Below, in pieces: positions 28,605 through 37,920 of a stretch of 64,000 nt of DNA. Both the position numbers and the translations under genes were made by a program. The stretch is from Pseudomaricurvus alcaniphilus (lineage in GTDB: Bacteria; Pseudomonadota; Gammaproteobacteria; Pseudomonadales; Cellvibrionaceae), in assembly GCF_011440395.1 (NCBI RefSeq), contig NZ_JAAOIX010000004.1, positions 1 through 64,000 on the forward strand, in the 5' to 3' direction. Every line of letters begins with the position of its first letter. Within the stretch, counting starts at the first letter, position 1. The notes beneath the pieces are model-generated. The model searched no databases, was not told the DNA's origin, and saw only the letters and a list, made by a program, of their open reading frames with translations.

Positions 28605-29063
28605 ATGGACGTACACCCGACCATCAGCACCTGGCTCGAACTGGATCGAGCCGAACTGGACGAGATTTACAAAAACGCCAGCGCCGGCACCCTGCCCAGT
28701 GGCGACACCCGTGGCACTGCCATTGTCGCCGGCTCTTTCCTGGCCCGCTGCTACGCCCGCCTGGCGCGCCTGTTCGCCTGGCAGGGCAAGGTCTTCGACC
28801 TGTTTCCCCCCAACCAGGAAAACGGCATCCTGATCAACAAGATTACCGGCTTTAGCCTGACCTTTATCGTCGCCAAGGTCTACAAGGACGCCAGCTGGAT
28901 GGACGGCAAGGAGACCATTGTTATCGACTATTCGAAAACCTCATTTTTTGCCAAAAAGATTCGCGACGAGATTCGGGAAATTGAACCGGGTGTCTATCTG
29001 GGCAAGGTCTGGTGGGGCAAGACCCGAATTCTGGACTTCGCCCTCAGCAAGCCGCTGAGCTAG
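28605..29063 (+). CDS. Conserved protein of unknown function in the heme-enzyme operon
   Basis: 152 residues starting at an ATG with AAGGGA upstream. I do not recognise the family. It has no signal peptide. Visible features are RGTAIVAGSFLARCYARLARLFAWQGKVFD, and a C-terminal half rich in alternating strands (TIVIDYSKTS, GVYLGKVWWGKTRILDF). The second half looks like a small lipid-binding or lipocalin-like barrel, but that is only an impression. It sits between the catalase-like gene and the membrane-protein gene, so a role on the same substrate is likely. Confidence 0.75.
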   Translation: MDVHPTISTWLELDRAELDEIYKNASAGTLPSGDTRGTAIVAGSFLARCYARLARLFAWQGKVFDLFPPNQENGILINKITGFSLTFIVAKVYKDASWMDGKETIVIDYSKTSFFAKKIRDEIREIEPGVYLGKVWWGKTRILDFALSKPLS

Positions 29064-29186
29064 CGGCAAAAACAGTGGCAGAAGCCGTCGCAACCGCAGG
29101 ACTTGTGGCGCGAACAGCCTCTGCCGAACGGTAGGCACAGCTGCCAGTCACCTGCCGACACTCCCGACCAGCCCCCAGAGTTCGCC

Positions 29187-30491
29187 ATGACCCAACAGTC
29201 GACATTTATGATTACCGCGGTGATTCGCAGCGATCAACTCACCAACTTGCAACGCCTGCTGAGATCGATGAACCAGGCTCCCGGTTTTGCCAACCCCCGC
29301 AACCGGCTGCTGCCTTACTGGCAGATGCAGCAGCTGCATGTAGCGCGCTTTACCATACTGCAGGCCAATACCAACGACGACATTCGCGACTACGGGGTGG
29401 AGCCCTCAGACTGGCCGCCAACCCTGTGCTTTATTGGCGATGTGGACGGTGCCGCAGACCTTTTCCTGGCCGAGTTGGTGATTCGGGCGGAACCCGGATT
29501 GCGGGAAATCTTTTCCCACTGCGAAGACTTTGAAAGCGACTGCGACAACCTGTTGCAGTGGCTGCATGACCACTCCCGCAAGCCCAGCGCCAACTACATC
29601 AATTGGCGCGGCCGCACCGTGCTCCAGGCCCGGGAAGAACAAGCCCTGAGTGTCGCGCTGCGCGCCCGCCTCAACGACCTGCAGCAACTACAGGGCGACC
29701 TGCGTCCGCGCCAATTGCGGCGCCAGCTGCAGGCGTTTGTAACCGAGGAGATTGCCGCCCGCCGCCTGCGCCTCAGCGACCCGCTGCCAGCACCGGCCGG
29801 CTGGCACCTGCGCAACCTGATCAACCTGGTTGGGGTGCCGCTGGCACTGTTGCTGCTGGCGCCGCTGATGCTGCTGGCGTCCCCCTTCTATTTTGCGCGC
29901 TTGCGGCAACTGGAAGAGTCGGACCCGGAAAACACCCAGCGCCCCGAGCGGTCACACTTGCAAGCGCTGGTGGAGCAGGAGGATATCGATGTCAGCAACC
30001 ATTTCAACGTGTTCGGCCAGGTAAAACCCGGTCGCCTGCGCCTTTTCACCATCAAGATGGGGTTGCTGCTGCTGGATTACACCTCGCGCCATATCTACAA
30101 GCGCGGCTACCTGACCCGGGTGCAAACCATACACTTTGCCCGCTGGGTACTGCTCGACAACAACCGACGGGTCTATTTCGCCAGCAACTACGACGGCAGT
30201 GCCGACAGCTATATGGACGACTTTATCAACAAGGTCGCCTGGGGCCTGAACCTGGTGTTCAGCAACGGCGTCGGCTACCCGCGCACTCGCTGGCTGCTGA
30301 AAGGCGGCGCCGAGTATGAACAAAAATACAAGCGCACCCTGCGCCGCAACCAGTTGCCGTCCGAATCCTGGTACAAGGCCTACCCGGGCCTGACCGCCTA
30401 TGACCTGGCCCGCAACAGCCGTATTCGCGCCGGACTGGAGGCGCCGGACCCCAGCGACAGCGAGATTCGCAGCTGGCTTGCCCTGCTGTGA
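29187..30491 (+). CDS. Uncharacterised membrane-anchored protein of the heme-enzyme operon
   Basis: 434 residues from ATG 29187. Residues 1-150 form an alpha/beta segment (STFMITAVIRSDQL, LHVARFTILQA, PPTLCFIGDVDG) of a possible ferredoxin-like fold. A long hydrophobic stretch near 212-240 (VGVPLALLLLAPLMLLASP) probably dips into the membrane. The C-terminal part (TIHFARWVLLDNNRRVYFAS, then YMDDFINKVAWGLNLVFSNG) resembles the first segment and may be a second alpha/beta unit. I know no function. Its place before the DyP gene suggests a membrane platform or substrate-presenting partner. Confidence 0.75.
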   Translation: MTQQSTFMITAVIRSDQLTNLQRLLRSMNQAPGFANPRNRLLPYWQMQQLHVARFTILQANTNDDIRDYGVEPSDWPPTLCFIGDVDGAADLFLAELVIRAEPGLREIFSHCEDFESDCDNLLQWLHDHSRKPSANYINWRGRTVLQAREEQALSVALRARLNDLQQLQGDLRPRQLRRQLQAFVTEEIAARRLRLSDPLPAPAGWHLRNLINLVGVPLALLLLAPLMLLASPFYFARLRQLEESDPENTQRPERSHLQALVEQEDIDVSNHFNVFGQVKPGRLRLFTIKMGLLLLDYTSRHIYKRGYLTRVQTIHFARWVLLDNNRRVYFASNYDGSADSYMDDFINKVAWGLNLVFSNGVGYPRTRWLLKGGAEYEQKYKRTLRRNQLPSESWYKAYPGLTAYDLARNSRIRAGLEAPDPSDSEIRSWLALL

Positions 30492-30582
30492 CCTGCTTTG
30501 CTGGCCTTGATCGAGCGGGAGCACCTGCGAGCCGCAACCTGTGACTGAACGACCGTAACCGAGCCACTGCAACTGAGCCACT

Positions 30583-32082
30583 ATGACAAAGACCACAGAT
30601 ATCGATTATGAGGACATCCAGGGCCTGGTACGATTTGGCCACGGTCAGCTATCGGCCAGCGCTTTCCTGTTGCTGAAAATTGCTGACCTCGAGGCGGCCC
30701 GGCGCTGGCTCAACAGCGCCGCCATCACCTCGGCGACCGAGAGCACCCCAGCGCCGCAATCCGCCCTCCAGGTCGCCTTCACCGCCCCCGGCCTGCGCGC
30801 GCTGGGGCTGGCGGAGGATCTGGTCGAACAACTGTCAGACGAGTTTGTCAGCGGCCTGGGCGGGGACACTAATCGCTCCCGCCGGCTCGGCGATACCGGC
30901 AGCAATGCGCCGCAACACTGGCGCTGGGGCGGCAGCGCCGAAACTACCCCGCACCTGTTGCTGATGGTGTACGCCGACCCCACCCGGCTGGACAGCCTGC
31001 TGACCAGCATCCGGGAGCCGCAGTTTGAGCAGGCCTTCACCCAGCTGGCCGAGTTGGTATCGCGCCACAATGGCCCCCGGGAGCCGTTTGGCTTTGTCGA
31101 CGGTATCAGCCAGCCACTGATCGACTGGCAACAGCAGGTCAGCACCGATTTACACCAGCGCGACCGCTACTCCAATCGCCTGGCGCTGGGCGAAGTCCTG
31201 CTGGGCTACCGCAACGAATACGGCCTCTATACCGAAAGGCCCCTGTTAAACCCGCTCGATGTGGACCGCGACGATGCCCTGCCCGACGCCGAAGACCAAC
31301 CGCAACTGCTGGATCTCGGTCGCAACGGCACCTACCTGGTGTTGCGCCAGCTAGCCCAGGACGTGCGCGGTTTTTGGCAGTTTGTCGACGACCAGGCCGG
31401 CGCTGACCCACAGCAACGGGAACAGATTGCCGCCGCCATGGTGGGTCGCCAGCGCGACGGCACGCCCCTGATCGCAGCCGCAGGCGAGGCCATTGACGGC
31501 AGCGAACCGAGCGACCGGCAGAACCACTTCACCTACGCCCGGGACCCACACGGCCACGGCTGCCCGATCGGCGCCCACGTGCGCCGCGCCAACCCGCGCA
31601 GCGGTGACTTTCCGGTGGGTGTAGACAACTGGCTGTCGCGCCTGGTGCGCACCCTGGGTTTCGGGCGCCGTCACCACGGCGATGACCTGGTCGCCTCCAG
31701 CCGTTTCCACCGGCTGTTGCGCCGCGGCCGCATCTACGGCGTTGAACTGACACCGGAACAAGCCCTGCAGGCCGCCGCCGACGACAGCGAGGAGCGCGGC
31801 CTGCATTTTATCTGCCTCGGCGCCAATATCTCGCGCCAGTTTGAATTCGTCCAGAACGCCTGGTGCGCGAGCTCCAAGTTTGCCGGCCTGCCCAGCGAGA
31901 GCGACCCGCTGCTGGGCAACCGCGAGCCCCTGCTCAACGCCGCGCCAACCGACCACTTTTCCATACCCCGGGCCGGCGCGCCGGCGCGCTGTATCCAGGG
32001 CCTGCCGCAATTTGTCCGGGTTGTGGGCGGCGCCTACTTTTTTATGCCGGGGATCAAAGCGCTGCGCTTTATCACCCGCTGA
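30583..32082 (+). CDS. DyP-type heme peroxidase
   Basis: 499 residues, the long form of the dye-decolorising peroxidase family. The signature GxxDG is FGFVDGISQP with catalytic Asp173. The heme-ligand region CPIGAHVRRANPR contains His332 and an arginine for the distal side. There is no signal peptide, so it is cytoplasmic or bound to the inner face. DyP enzymes oxidise bulky substrates with hydrogen peroxide. Here it may consume peroxides or oxidise the product of the neighbouring dioxygenase (inference). It is separated by 91 bases from the preceding gene and 27 from the next, same strand. Confidence 0.9.
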   Translation: MTKTTDIDYEDIQGLVRFGHGQLSASAFLLLKIADLEAARRWLNSAAITSATESTPAPQSALQVAFTAPGLRALGLAEDLVEQLSDEFVSGLGGDTNRSRRLGDTGSNAPQHWRWGGSAETTPHLLLMVYADPTRLDSLLTSIREPQFEQAFTQLAELVSRHNGPREPFGFVDGISQPLIDWQQQVSTDLHQRDRYSNRLALGEVLLGYRNEYGLYTERPLLNPLDVDRDDALPDAEDQPQLLDLGRNGTYLVLRQLAQDVRGFWQFVDDQAGADPQQREQIAAAMVGRQRDGTPLIAAAGEAIDGSEPSDRQNHFTYARDPHGHGCPIGAHVRRANPRSGDFPVGVDNWLSRLVRTLGFGRRHHGDDLVASSRFHRLLRRGRIYGVELTPEQALQAAADDSEERGLHFICLGANISRQFEFVQNAWCASSKFAGLPSESDPLLGNREPLLNAAPTDHFSIPRAGAPARCIQGLPQFVRVVGGAYFFMPGIKALRFITR

Positions 32083-32109
32083 ATCGATCAAACCTACAGG
32101 CGAACCCCT

Positions 32110-33291
32110 ATGCTACTGCAAAAACTGCACGCCATTTTAGTCAGAACACTGGAAGTGGAGCGCCGCCTGGAACCCTTCTTCCGGCCGCAACTCAACTACC
32201 TGCTGCGCCAACCCGCGGCGGCACTGCTGCAATACCTGATCAACTTCGGCCGCCCCTACGAATTTGTTGAGCTGGCAGAAGAAACCATTTTCAGCTGGGA
32301 AGAAGAGAGCAACGACGCCATCATCAAATTGATGGCCGAGCAGATGCGCGGCCACTTTACCCCCGGCAAATTTGAGCGCGGCGGCAATACCAAAACCCAC
32401 GGCCTGGTGCGAGCCACAGTCACCATTCGCGACGACGTGCCGGAGCGCATGCGCAAGGGAATCTTCGCCACCCCGCGCAGTTACCCCGCCTACATTCGCT
32501 TTTCCGGCCCCGGCCCGGATGTGCCCAGGGATATACAGGACGTCGGCTTTAGCAGCATGGCAATCAAGGTAATGGATGTGCCCGGCCCCAAACTCATGGA
32601 CGACGAGAAATACACCCAGGATTTTATCGGCGTCTGCACCCCGACCTTCGTCACCCCCAACACCCGGGAAAACGCCAAGCTGCAGGACTGGAGCCTGCGC
32701 GACATGCCCATCTACTACTTCCTCAACCCCAAGGACTCCCACCTGCGCGACTTCCTTATGCAAGGGCTGTGGAATGAAACCCAGTACAACCCCCTCGGCC
32801 ACCGCTACTACAGCTGCGTACCCTACCTGCTCGGCGAGGGGCAGGCGGTGCTCTACTCCTTTGCCTCGAAAACCAGGGTCGACCGCCGCATCCCCGGCGT
32901 CCCCTTCGGCCGGGTACCCGGCAATTACCTGCGCGACAATATGATCAAGACCCTGGCGAAAAAGTCCGTGGACTTCGACTTACAACTGCAACTACAGACC
33001 GACACCCACCGCATGCCCATCGAAAATGCGGCCGTGCTGTGGCCGGAGAAACTGTCGCCCTTCATTACAGTGGCCGACATTCACATTCCCAAACAAAAAT
33101 TCGACTCCCCCGCCCAGTTTGCCTTCACCCGCGAACTCACCATGAACCCCTGGCACTGCCTGCCCGAGCACCGACCGCTGGGCAATCAAAGCCGCGCTCG
33201 CCAGCGCATGTATTACGAACTGTCCCGCTATCGCCAGAAAATGAATAACACCCAACACGTGGAACCCACCGGTGAGGAGGTATTTGAGTAG
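32110..33291 (+). CDS. Catalase-related heme protein
   Basis: 393 residues without a signal peptide. The distal His97 (NTKTHGLVRATV), KGIFATPRSYPAYIRFSG, MPIENAAVLWPE and the proximal R-x3-Y motif Arg364-Tyr368 are present. The distal asparagine expected in DF(x)2N is replaced by Val175 (DFIGVCTPTF). It is a paralogue of the lipoprotein at 27442, with the opposite active-site loss. It is shorter than true catalases, which run near 480 residues. Related proteins include allene oxide synthases acting on fatty acid hydroperoxides. It ends the operon. Confidence 0.85.
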   Translation: MLLQKLHAILVRTLEVERRLEPFFRPQLNYLLRQPAAALLQYLINFGRPYEFVELAEETIFSWEEESNDAIIKLMAEQMRGHFTPGKFERGGNTKTHGLVRATVTIRDDVPERMRKGIFATPRSYPAYIRFSGPGPDVPRDIQDVGFSSMAIKVMDVPGPKLMDDEKYTQDFIGVCTPTFVTPNTRENAKLQDWSLRDMPIYYFLNPKDSHLRDFLMQGLWNETQYNPLGHRYYSCVPYLLGEGQAVLYSFASKTRVDRRIPGVPFGRVPGNYLRDNMIKTLAKKSVDFDLQLQLQTDTHRMPIENAAVLWPEKLSPFITVADIHIPKQKFDSPAQFAFTRELTMNPWHCLPEHRPLGNQSRARQRMYYELSRYRQKMNNTQHVEPTGEEVFE

Positions 33292-33451
33292 CAAATCGTT
33301 CAGTTGATTTGGACGAAGAACCTAATCAGTGCTAACCACGCAACCACTGCACTGAAAGAATTAACCCATATAATGGCAAGCTCAACGGCATTTTGGCATT
33401 CAGACATTTAGTTATTTAGATTTTAAAATCGAATTCCGCTACGAAGGTCGG

Positions 33452-33606
33452 AGTGGCGATGGGCGAGGTTGCGCGGCTGACCGTCTGCCGACAGGGACAA
33501 GGTGAATCAAAGCGCAGCTTTGAGAGAGGGCCCCCTGGGGGGCGTCGGCAGTCGAGCGACCCATGGATGGGCTTGAGCGCGTCAGCTGCGCGACCTCGCC
33601 CATCGA
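33452..33606 (+). ncRNA. Candidate structured RNA (long imperfect inverted repeat)
   Basis: Arms 33458-33481 and 33581-33604 pair over 24 positions. Both differences become G-U pairs when the plus strand is transcribed, but A-C mismatches on the minus strand. An inner stem joins TGCCGAC (33486-33492) to GTCGGCA (33544-33550). Two further hairpins are visible: TCAAAGC/GCTTTGA at 33507-33523 and a C5/G5 stem at 33531-33541. The short open frame across it is not protein-like. It lies in the 419-base gap between two convergent genes. A folded repeat element is the alternative. Confidence 0.45.
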
Positions 33607-33710
33607 CACCGCAAAAGTGTATCAGGTCCAAGCGCGCCAACTCGCCAATTTAAAAACGCCCTACTAAATAACCCGAACGCCGGTTTATCGCCTGCGACGA
33701 GCAAATCCAA

Positions 33711-34616
33711 CTAGGGATACAACAACGTCCCCACACCCATCTTGATCACATTGCCACCAATACGGCACTGGGTACTCTTGCCCGGACGCTTGTCGAACTC
33801 GACCCGCAACACACTCTTACGAGTGTCTTCACTGCCGCGATCAATACTGAAAGTATGAGTGCCGGGCGCGGTATTCTCCTGCTCCGCCAGATAGGCAACA
33901 AACTCCGGCATCACCCCGCCAATCGGCGGAAACACACCCCGCGCCAAATCCGGATTCAGCAGACGACCGTGAAATTCCGACGAGCCGGTAATGGAGCCCG
34001 GAGCGAAGAGGAACATCTCCGTGGCGTAGGTATCGGCCAGCAGCTCAGTCCAAACACTGGCATTGGGGCGAGCCTGTAACACATGCTCCACCCGGGTGAC
34101 GGGCACGATCAGGATGGGGTGATCAATACTCACCACCATAGGCCGGTACTTGCTGAAGGCGATGTGCTTTTCATCCAGCTGCAGGGCTTCGGCGATGCGC
34201 CCCGCCGGCGGCGTATAACGATCGATCACTGGCTTCAGGGAGCGGGAGAATTGAATGGCGCCGGGGCCGCTGTCGGCCTGGTCAATAAAACAGTCAATGA
34301 CTTCCGAGTTTTGCTGCAACTTGTAACTGGCGTAGCTGCCCTTGTCCTCGGTCAGCTTGCGCTCATAAGCGATATAGGAAGCCGCCAGAATCGTGTGCGC
34401 GCCAAACGCCACCTTGCCCTTGCCGCTAAAAACACTGACCCGGCTATCGACACTAGTGAGCTCCAGGAACACGGTTTCAGTTTGCTGGAACTCGCTGGCA
34501 ATGGCGGTTTTCTGCTGGTCGGAAAGCTCACCCTCGTCGACCACCACCACCGGGATTTGGGTCCCCTGGAATGGTGCATCGGCAAAAATATCCAGTAACG
34601 CGTATTGTAAAGCCAT
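33711..34616 (-). CDS. PhzF-family isomerase/epimerase
   Basis: 301 residues from ATG 34616, which starts MALQYALLDIFADAPFQG, the characteristic PhzF opening. The DAP-epimerase-like double fold is indicated by QQTETVFLEL (with the conserved glutamate), GKVAFGAHTILAAS and the C-terminal GGNVIKMGVGTLLYP. Family members isomerise small metabolites; the substrate here is unknown, and no phenazine genes are nearby. It converges with the heme-enzyme operon. Confidence 0.85.
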   Translation of the reverse strand: MALQYALLDIFADAPFQGTQIPVVVVDEGELSDQQKTAIASEFQQTETVFLELTSVDSRVSVFSGKGKVAFGAHTILAASYIAYERKLTEDKGSYASYKLQQNSEVIDCFIDQADSGPGAIQFSRSLKPVIDRYTPPAGRIAEALQLDEKHIAFSKYRPMVVSIDHPILIVPVTRVEHVLQARPNASVWTELLADTYATEMFLFAPGSITGSSEFHGRLLNPDLARGVFPPIGGVMPEFVAYLAEQENTAPGTHTFSIDRGSEDTRKSVLRVEFDKRPGKSTQCRIGGNVIKMGVGTLLYP

Positions 34617-34792
34617 AAGCCGGTACCTGTTTGTTATCATTAGCATCAGAGAAGCAGGCGTTATGTCTGGGGATATAGTGTCGTACGCACAGCGCGCCGC
34701 TACACCTGCCAGACAAAACTCTCACGAACCTCCACTTAAGGGTGCCCTTAATTCAAAGATTCGCTAAGCCCAAACTTTACTGGATTGCGGCG

Positions 34793-36010
34793 CTAAACAA
34801 CACCCGTGGATTTTAAATTTTCTATTTCCTGTGCTGACAGATGCAGAACCCCCTGCAGCACTTCGTCGGTGTGGCTGCCGAGCTCCGGTCCACTCCAACG
34901 GGTCGCACCGGGGGTTTTGTCCAGTTTCGGCACCAGCGCCGGAATGTGCAGCGGTTTGCCGTTGATTTCCACTTCCTCAAACAGACCCCGGGCCTGGAAA
35001 TGAGGGTCGTTGAACATATCCTCCACATTGTAGATGGGCCCGGCCGGTACTCGCTCGGCATCCAAAGTTGCCAGCACGGCCGCGGAATCCCGACCGGCAC
35101 ACCAGGCGGCGATGGCGGCGTCGATCTCGGCTTCATGCTCTACCCGACCGGCGTTGTTCGCCATGCGCTCATCCGTCGCCATTTCCGGGTGGCCAGCGGC
35201 GCGCATCAAGCGCTGGAAAATCGAGTCGCCGTTGCCGCCAATAACCACAAACTTGCCGTCGCCACAGCGATAGGTATTGGTCGGCACGATCCCGGTCACG
35301 GTGCTACCGGACGGCTGTCTTATGACGCCGGCGCCTGAATACTCCGGCACTACCGCTTCCATCAGGTTGAACATCGCTTCGTACAGCGCCACATCCACCA
35401 CCTGGCCGGTTCCGCCCCGCTCCCGCTCCAGCAGCGCCAGGGCAATACCCAGGGCTGTGTGAATGCCGGCAATGGTATCGCCAATACTGAGGTTGGGGCG
35501 CACCGGCGCCTCGCCGGGCATGCCATTGACGTAGCGAAAACCACTGATGCCCTCGCACACCGAGGCAAAGCCCGCCTTGCTGGCGTAGGGCCCGGTTTGG
35601 CCATAGCCGGATATACGGGCGTAGACCAGGCCGGGGTTGGACTGCCGGAATTGTTCCGGCCCCAGCCCCCACTTCTCCACCGTGCCGGGACGAAAATTTT
35701 CGATCACCACATCGGCGCTGTCGATCAACTGGCGCACCAGCTCCACCCCCCGGGCAGATTTCAGGTCGATAGTGACCGACTTCTTGTTGCGCGCCAGTGA
35801 GTGCCACCAGAGCGAGGTGCCGTCCTGCACTTCGCGCCAGCCGCGGATCGGATCGCCGCTGCCAGGCGGCTCGATCTTGATCACCTCGGCGCCAAAATAG
35901 CCGAGCATACAGCCGGTAAACGGGCCGGCCAGCAATTGCCCCAATTCAATCACCCGGATCCCGCGCAGGGGGCCAGCGGTATTCGCAGGTGCTGAAGACT
36001 CAGTTTTCAT
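34793..36010 (-). CDS. CaiB/BaiF family (class III) CoA-transferase
   Basis: 405 residues. It matches formyl-CoA transferase-like enzymes: LRGIRVIELGQLLAGPF, AEVIKIEPPGSGDP, LARNKKSVTIDLK and catalytic Asp178 in SIGDTIAG. It moves CoA between carboxylic acids through a covalent aspartyl-CoA intermediate. The start overlaps the end of the quinone oxidoreductase gene by 11 bases, so the two are translationally coupled and probably serve one catabolic route. The acid substrate is not evident. Confidence 0.92.
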   Translation of the reverse strand: MKTESSAPANTAGPLRGIRVIELGQLLAGPFTGCMLGYFGAEVIKIEPPGSGDPIRGWREVQDGTSLWWHSLARNKKSVTIDLKSARGVELVRQLIDSADVVIENFRPGTVEKWGLGPEQFRQSNPGLVYARISGYGQTGPYASKAGFASVCEGISGFRYVNGMPGEAPVRPNLSIGDTIAGIHTALGIALALLERERGGTGQVVDVALYEAMFNLMEAVVPEYSGAGVIRQPSGSTVTGIVPTNTYRCGDGKFVVIGGNGDSIFQRLMRAAGHPEMATDERMANNAGRVEHEAEIDAAIAAWCAGRDSAAVLATLDAERVPAGPIYNVEDMFNDPHFQARGLFEEVEINGKPLHIPALVPKLDKTPGATRWSGPELGSHTDEVLQGVLHLSAQEIENLKSTGVV

Positions 36011-37007
36011 AGCTGTGATAGGTATCCGTGTGCATATTCAAAACAATCTTGCCCACCAGCTGGTTGCTTTCCATGAGCTTGTGCGCCTCGGCGACCTCCT
36101 GCAGCGGGTATTCCCGGGCAATCAGCGGCCGGATGGCGCCGGCTTCGATCAGCGGCCAAACACGCTCTTGCAGCTGACTGGCAATGGCCGCCTTTTGCGC
36201 CGTCGATTGGGGCCGCAGGGTCGAACCGGTAAGCACCAACCGCTTTGCCATCATTAGGGAGAAATTGACCTCCACCTTGGCTCCGCGCAGGAAAGCGATA
36301 CTGACAATGCGCCCATCCTCCGCCGCCACCTCGATATTGCGCGGGATATAATCGCCACCGACCATATCCAGTATCACATCGGCGCCATGGCCGTCGGTCA
36401 CCGCGCGCACCTGTTCGACAAAATCCTGCTGTCGGTAGTTGATCGCCACTTCCGCCCCCAGGTCCAGGCAGACCTGGCACTTTTCGTCGCTGCTGGCGGT
36501 CGCGATCACCCGCGCCCCCAGCGCCTTGGCCATCTGGATGGCGGTGGTGCCGATACCGCTGGCACCGCCGTGCACCAGCAGCCACTCCCCCGGCTGCAGG
36601 CGACCGCGATCAAAGACATTGGTCCAGACGGTAAAGCAGGTTTCCGGCAGTGCCGCCGCCTCCGCCATAGTCAAGCCTGCAGGCACGGGCAGGCACTGGG
36701 TTTCTGCGGCACAGACCCGCTCGGCGTAGCCGCCACCGTTGGTGAGGGCACAGACCTGGTCGCCGACTTGAAAGCGGGTTACCCCGGACCCAATCGCCGC
36801 CACGCGACCGGATACCTCCAGGCCCATAATCGGTGACGCGCCGGCCGGCACAGGATAAGAGCCCAGGCGCTGGAAAATATCCGGCCGATTGACGCCAGCG
36901 TAAGCGACGTCGATCAGCACTTCATTATCGCGGGGGACCGGCGCCTCCGTGGTTTCGACACTCAGTACCGAGATGTCACCAGGTTTGCTGATGTTTACAT
37001 AGCGCAT
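36000..37007 (-). CDS. NAD(P)H:quinone oxidoreductase (zinc-free MDR family)
   Basis: 335 residues starting MRYVNISKPGD after AAGGAGAG, a good ribosome site. The GroES-like half (VAYAGVNRPDIFQRLGSYP) is followed by the Rossmann motif VHGGASGIGTTAIQMAK. No zinc-ligand cysteines are seen, as in the PIG3/QOR type. It is expected to reduce quinones or enoyl-type electrophiles with NADPH. It is upstream of and overlaps the CoA-transferase gene. Confidence 0.9.
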   Translation of the reverse strand: MRYVNISKPGDISVLSVETTEAPVPRDNEVLIDVAYAGVNRPDIFQRLGSYPVPAGASPIMGLEVSGRVAAIGSGVTRFQVGDQVCALTNGGGYAERVCAAETQCLPVPAGLTMAEAAALPETCFTVWTNVFDRGRLQPGEWLLVHGGASGIGTTAIQMAKALGARVIATASSDEKCQVCLDLGAEVAINYRQQDFVEQVRAVTDGHGADVILDMVGGDYIPRNIEVAAEDGRIVSIAFLRGAKVEVNFSLMMAKRLVLTGSTLRPQSTAQKAAIASQLQERVWPLIEAGAIRPLIAREYPLQEVAEAHKLMESNQLVGKIVLNMHTDTYHSYEN

Positions 37008-37112
37008 AAGCGCTCTCTCCTTTTATCGATGCTTGGTTTATTGCTACTTGTTGCGGCTACGGCCATTAATGTTGCCCGGTTTAATATTGCCGGGCTAACG
37101 CTGACCGGTTTA

Positions 37113-37748
37113 TCAGGGCGCCAGGCGATCGACCTCCCAACCCGTATCCGTGCGGCGGTATTTATAACGGTCGTGGAGGCGGTGGGCGCCTCCCTGCCAG
37201 AATTCTATCGTGGCGGGAATCACCCGAAAGCCGCCCCAGAAGTCCGGCAGCGGGATGGCGCCCTGCTTGAACTTTTCCTTCATGGCCTGAAATTGTTGCA
37301 ACAGCAATTGGCGCGATGAAATTGGCCGGCTCTGGGCCGACGCCCAGGCGGCTAACTGGCTCTCGGTTGGGCGCGAGCTGAAATACTTGAGCGACTCCGC
37401 GGTACTGACCTTCTCGGCGCGGCCACAGATTTTTACCTGCCGCTCCAGTTCATGCCAGGGAAAATGCAAACTCACCCGCGGATTGGCGGCAATATCCCGC
37501 GCCTTATCACTTTCGTAATTGGTGTAAAAGACAAAACCCCGCTGGTCGAGGTGCTTCAACAACACAATGCGCTGGCTCGGTTGGCCCTCGGCATCAACAG
37601 TCGCCACGGTCATTGCGGTGGGATCCTTCAGGCCCGCCTCCACTGCCTGCTTTAACCAGGTTTCAAACTGCACTATGGGGTCGTCTGCCAGGTCCTGGCG
37701 CTGCAACCCTCCCTGTAGATAATCCCTGCGAAACTTGTCCAGCTCCAT
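37113..37748 (-). CDS. pdxH: Pyridoxamine 5-prime-phosphate oxidase
   Basis: 211 residues from ATG 37748 ([15 protein letters not shown]). This FMN enzyme makes pyridoxal phosphate. The FMN and PLP motifs [33 protein letters not shown] and the C-terminal [17 protein letters not shown] are all present. Length is normal for the family. A hairpin (GCCCGG/CCGGGC, 37074-37095) lies just after its stop. Confidence 0.95.
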   Translation of the reverse strand: MELDKFRRDYLQGGLQRQDLADDPIVQFETWLKQAVEAGLKDPTAMTVATVDAEGQPSQRIVLLKHLDQRGFVFYTNYESDKARDIAANPRVSLHFPWHELERQVKICGRAEKVSTAESLKYFSSRPTESQLAAWASAQSRPISSRQLLLQQFQAMKEKFKQGAIPLPDFWGGFRVIPATIEFWQGGAHRLHDRYKYRRTDTGWEVDRLAP

Positions 37749-37920
37749 CGCCCTGCCACCTGTTTTGCAAAATTGCCCGATTGTAGCCTGATTCCCTTGC
37801 AAAATCAGTCGTGCTTAAATAGCCGACCCAGACTCCCTCAATTCACTGCCATTCACTGCTGGCCCGAGGTCAGGCCATGCGACGCGAGAAGCGCCCAATG
37901 GGCAACGGAACCTATCTGCA

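Noticed and set aside
33452-33606. An integron attC site
   Set aside because: The RYYYAAC/GTTRRRY core ends are not found at the arm termini and no cassette structure surrounds it.
33453-33653. A small protein of 66 codons
   Set aside because: It overlaps the strong inverted repeat, has no ribosome site and a Ser/Arg/Pro-rich product typical of noncoding GC-rich DNA.
33711-34616. A phenazine biosynthesis gene
   Set aside because: Only the PhzF fold is present; no other phz genes are in the window, so the product family name should not be read as function.
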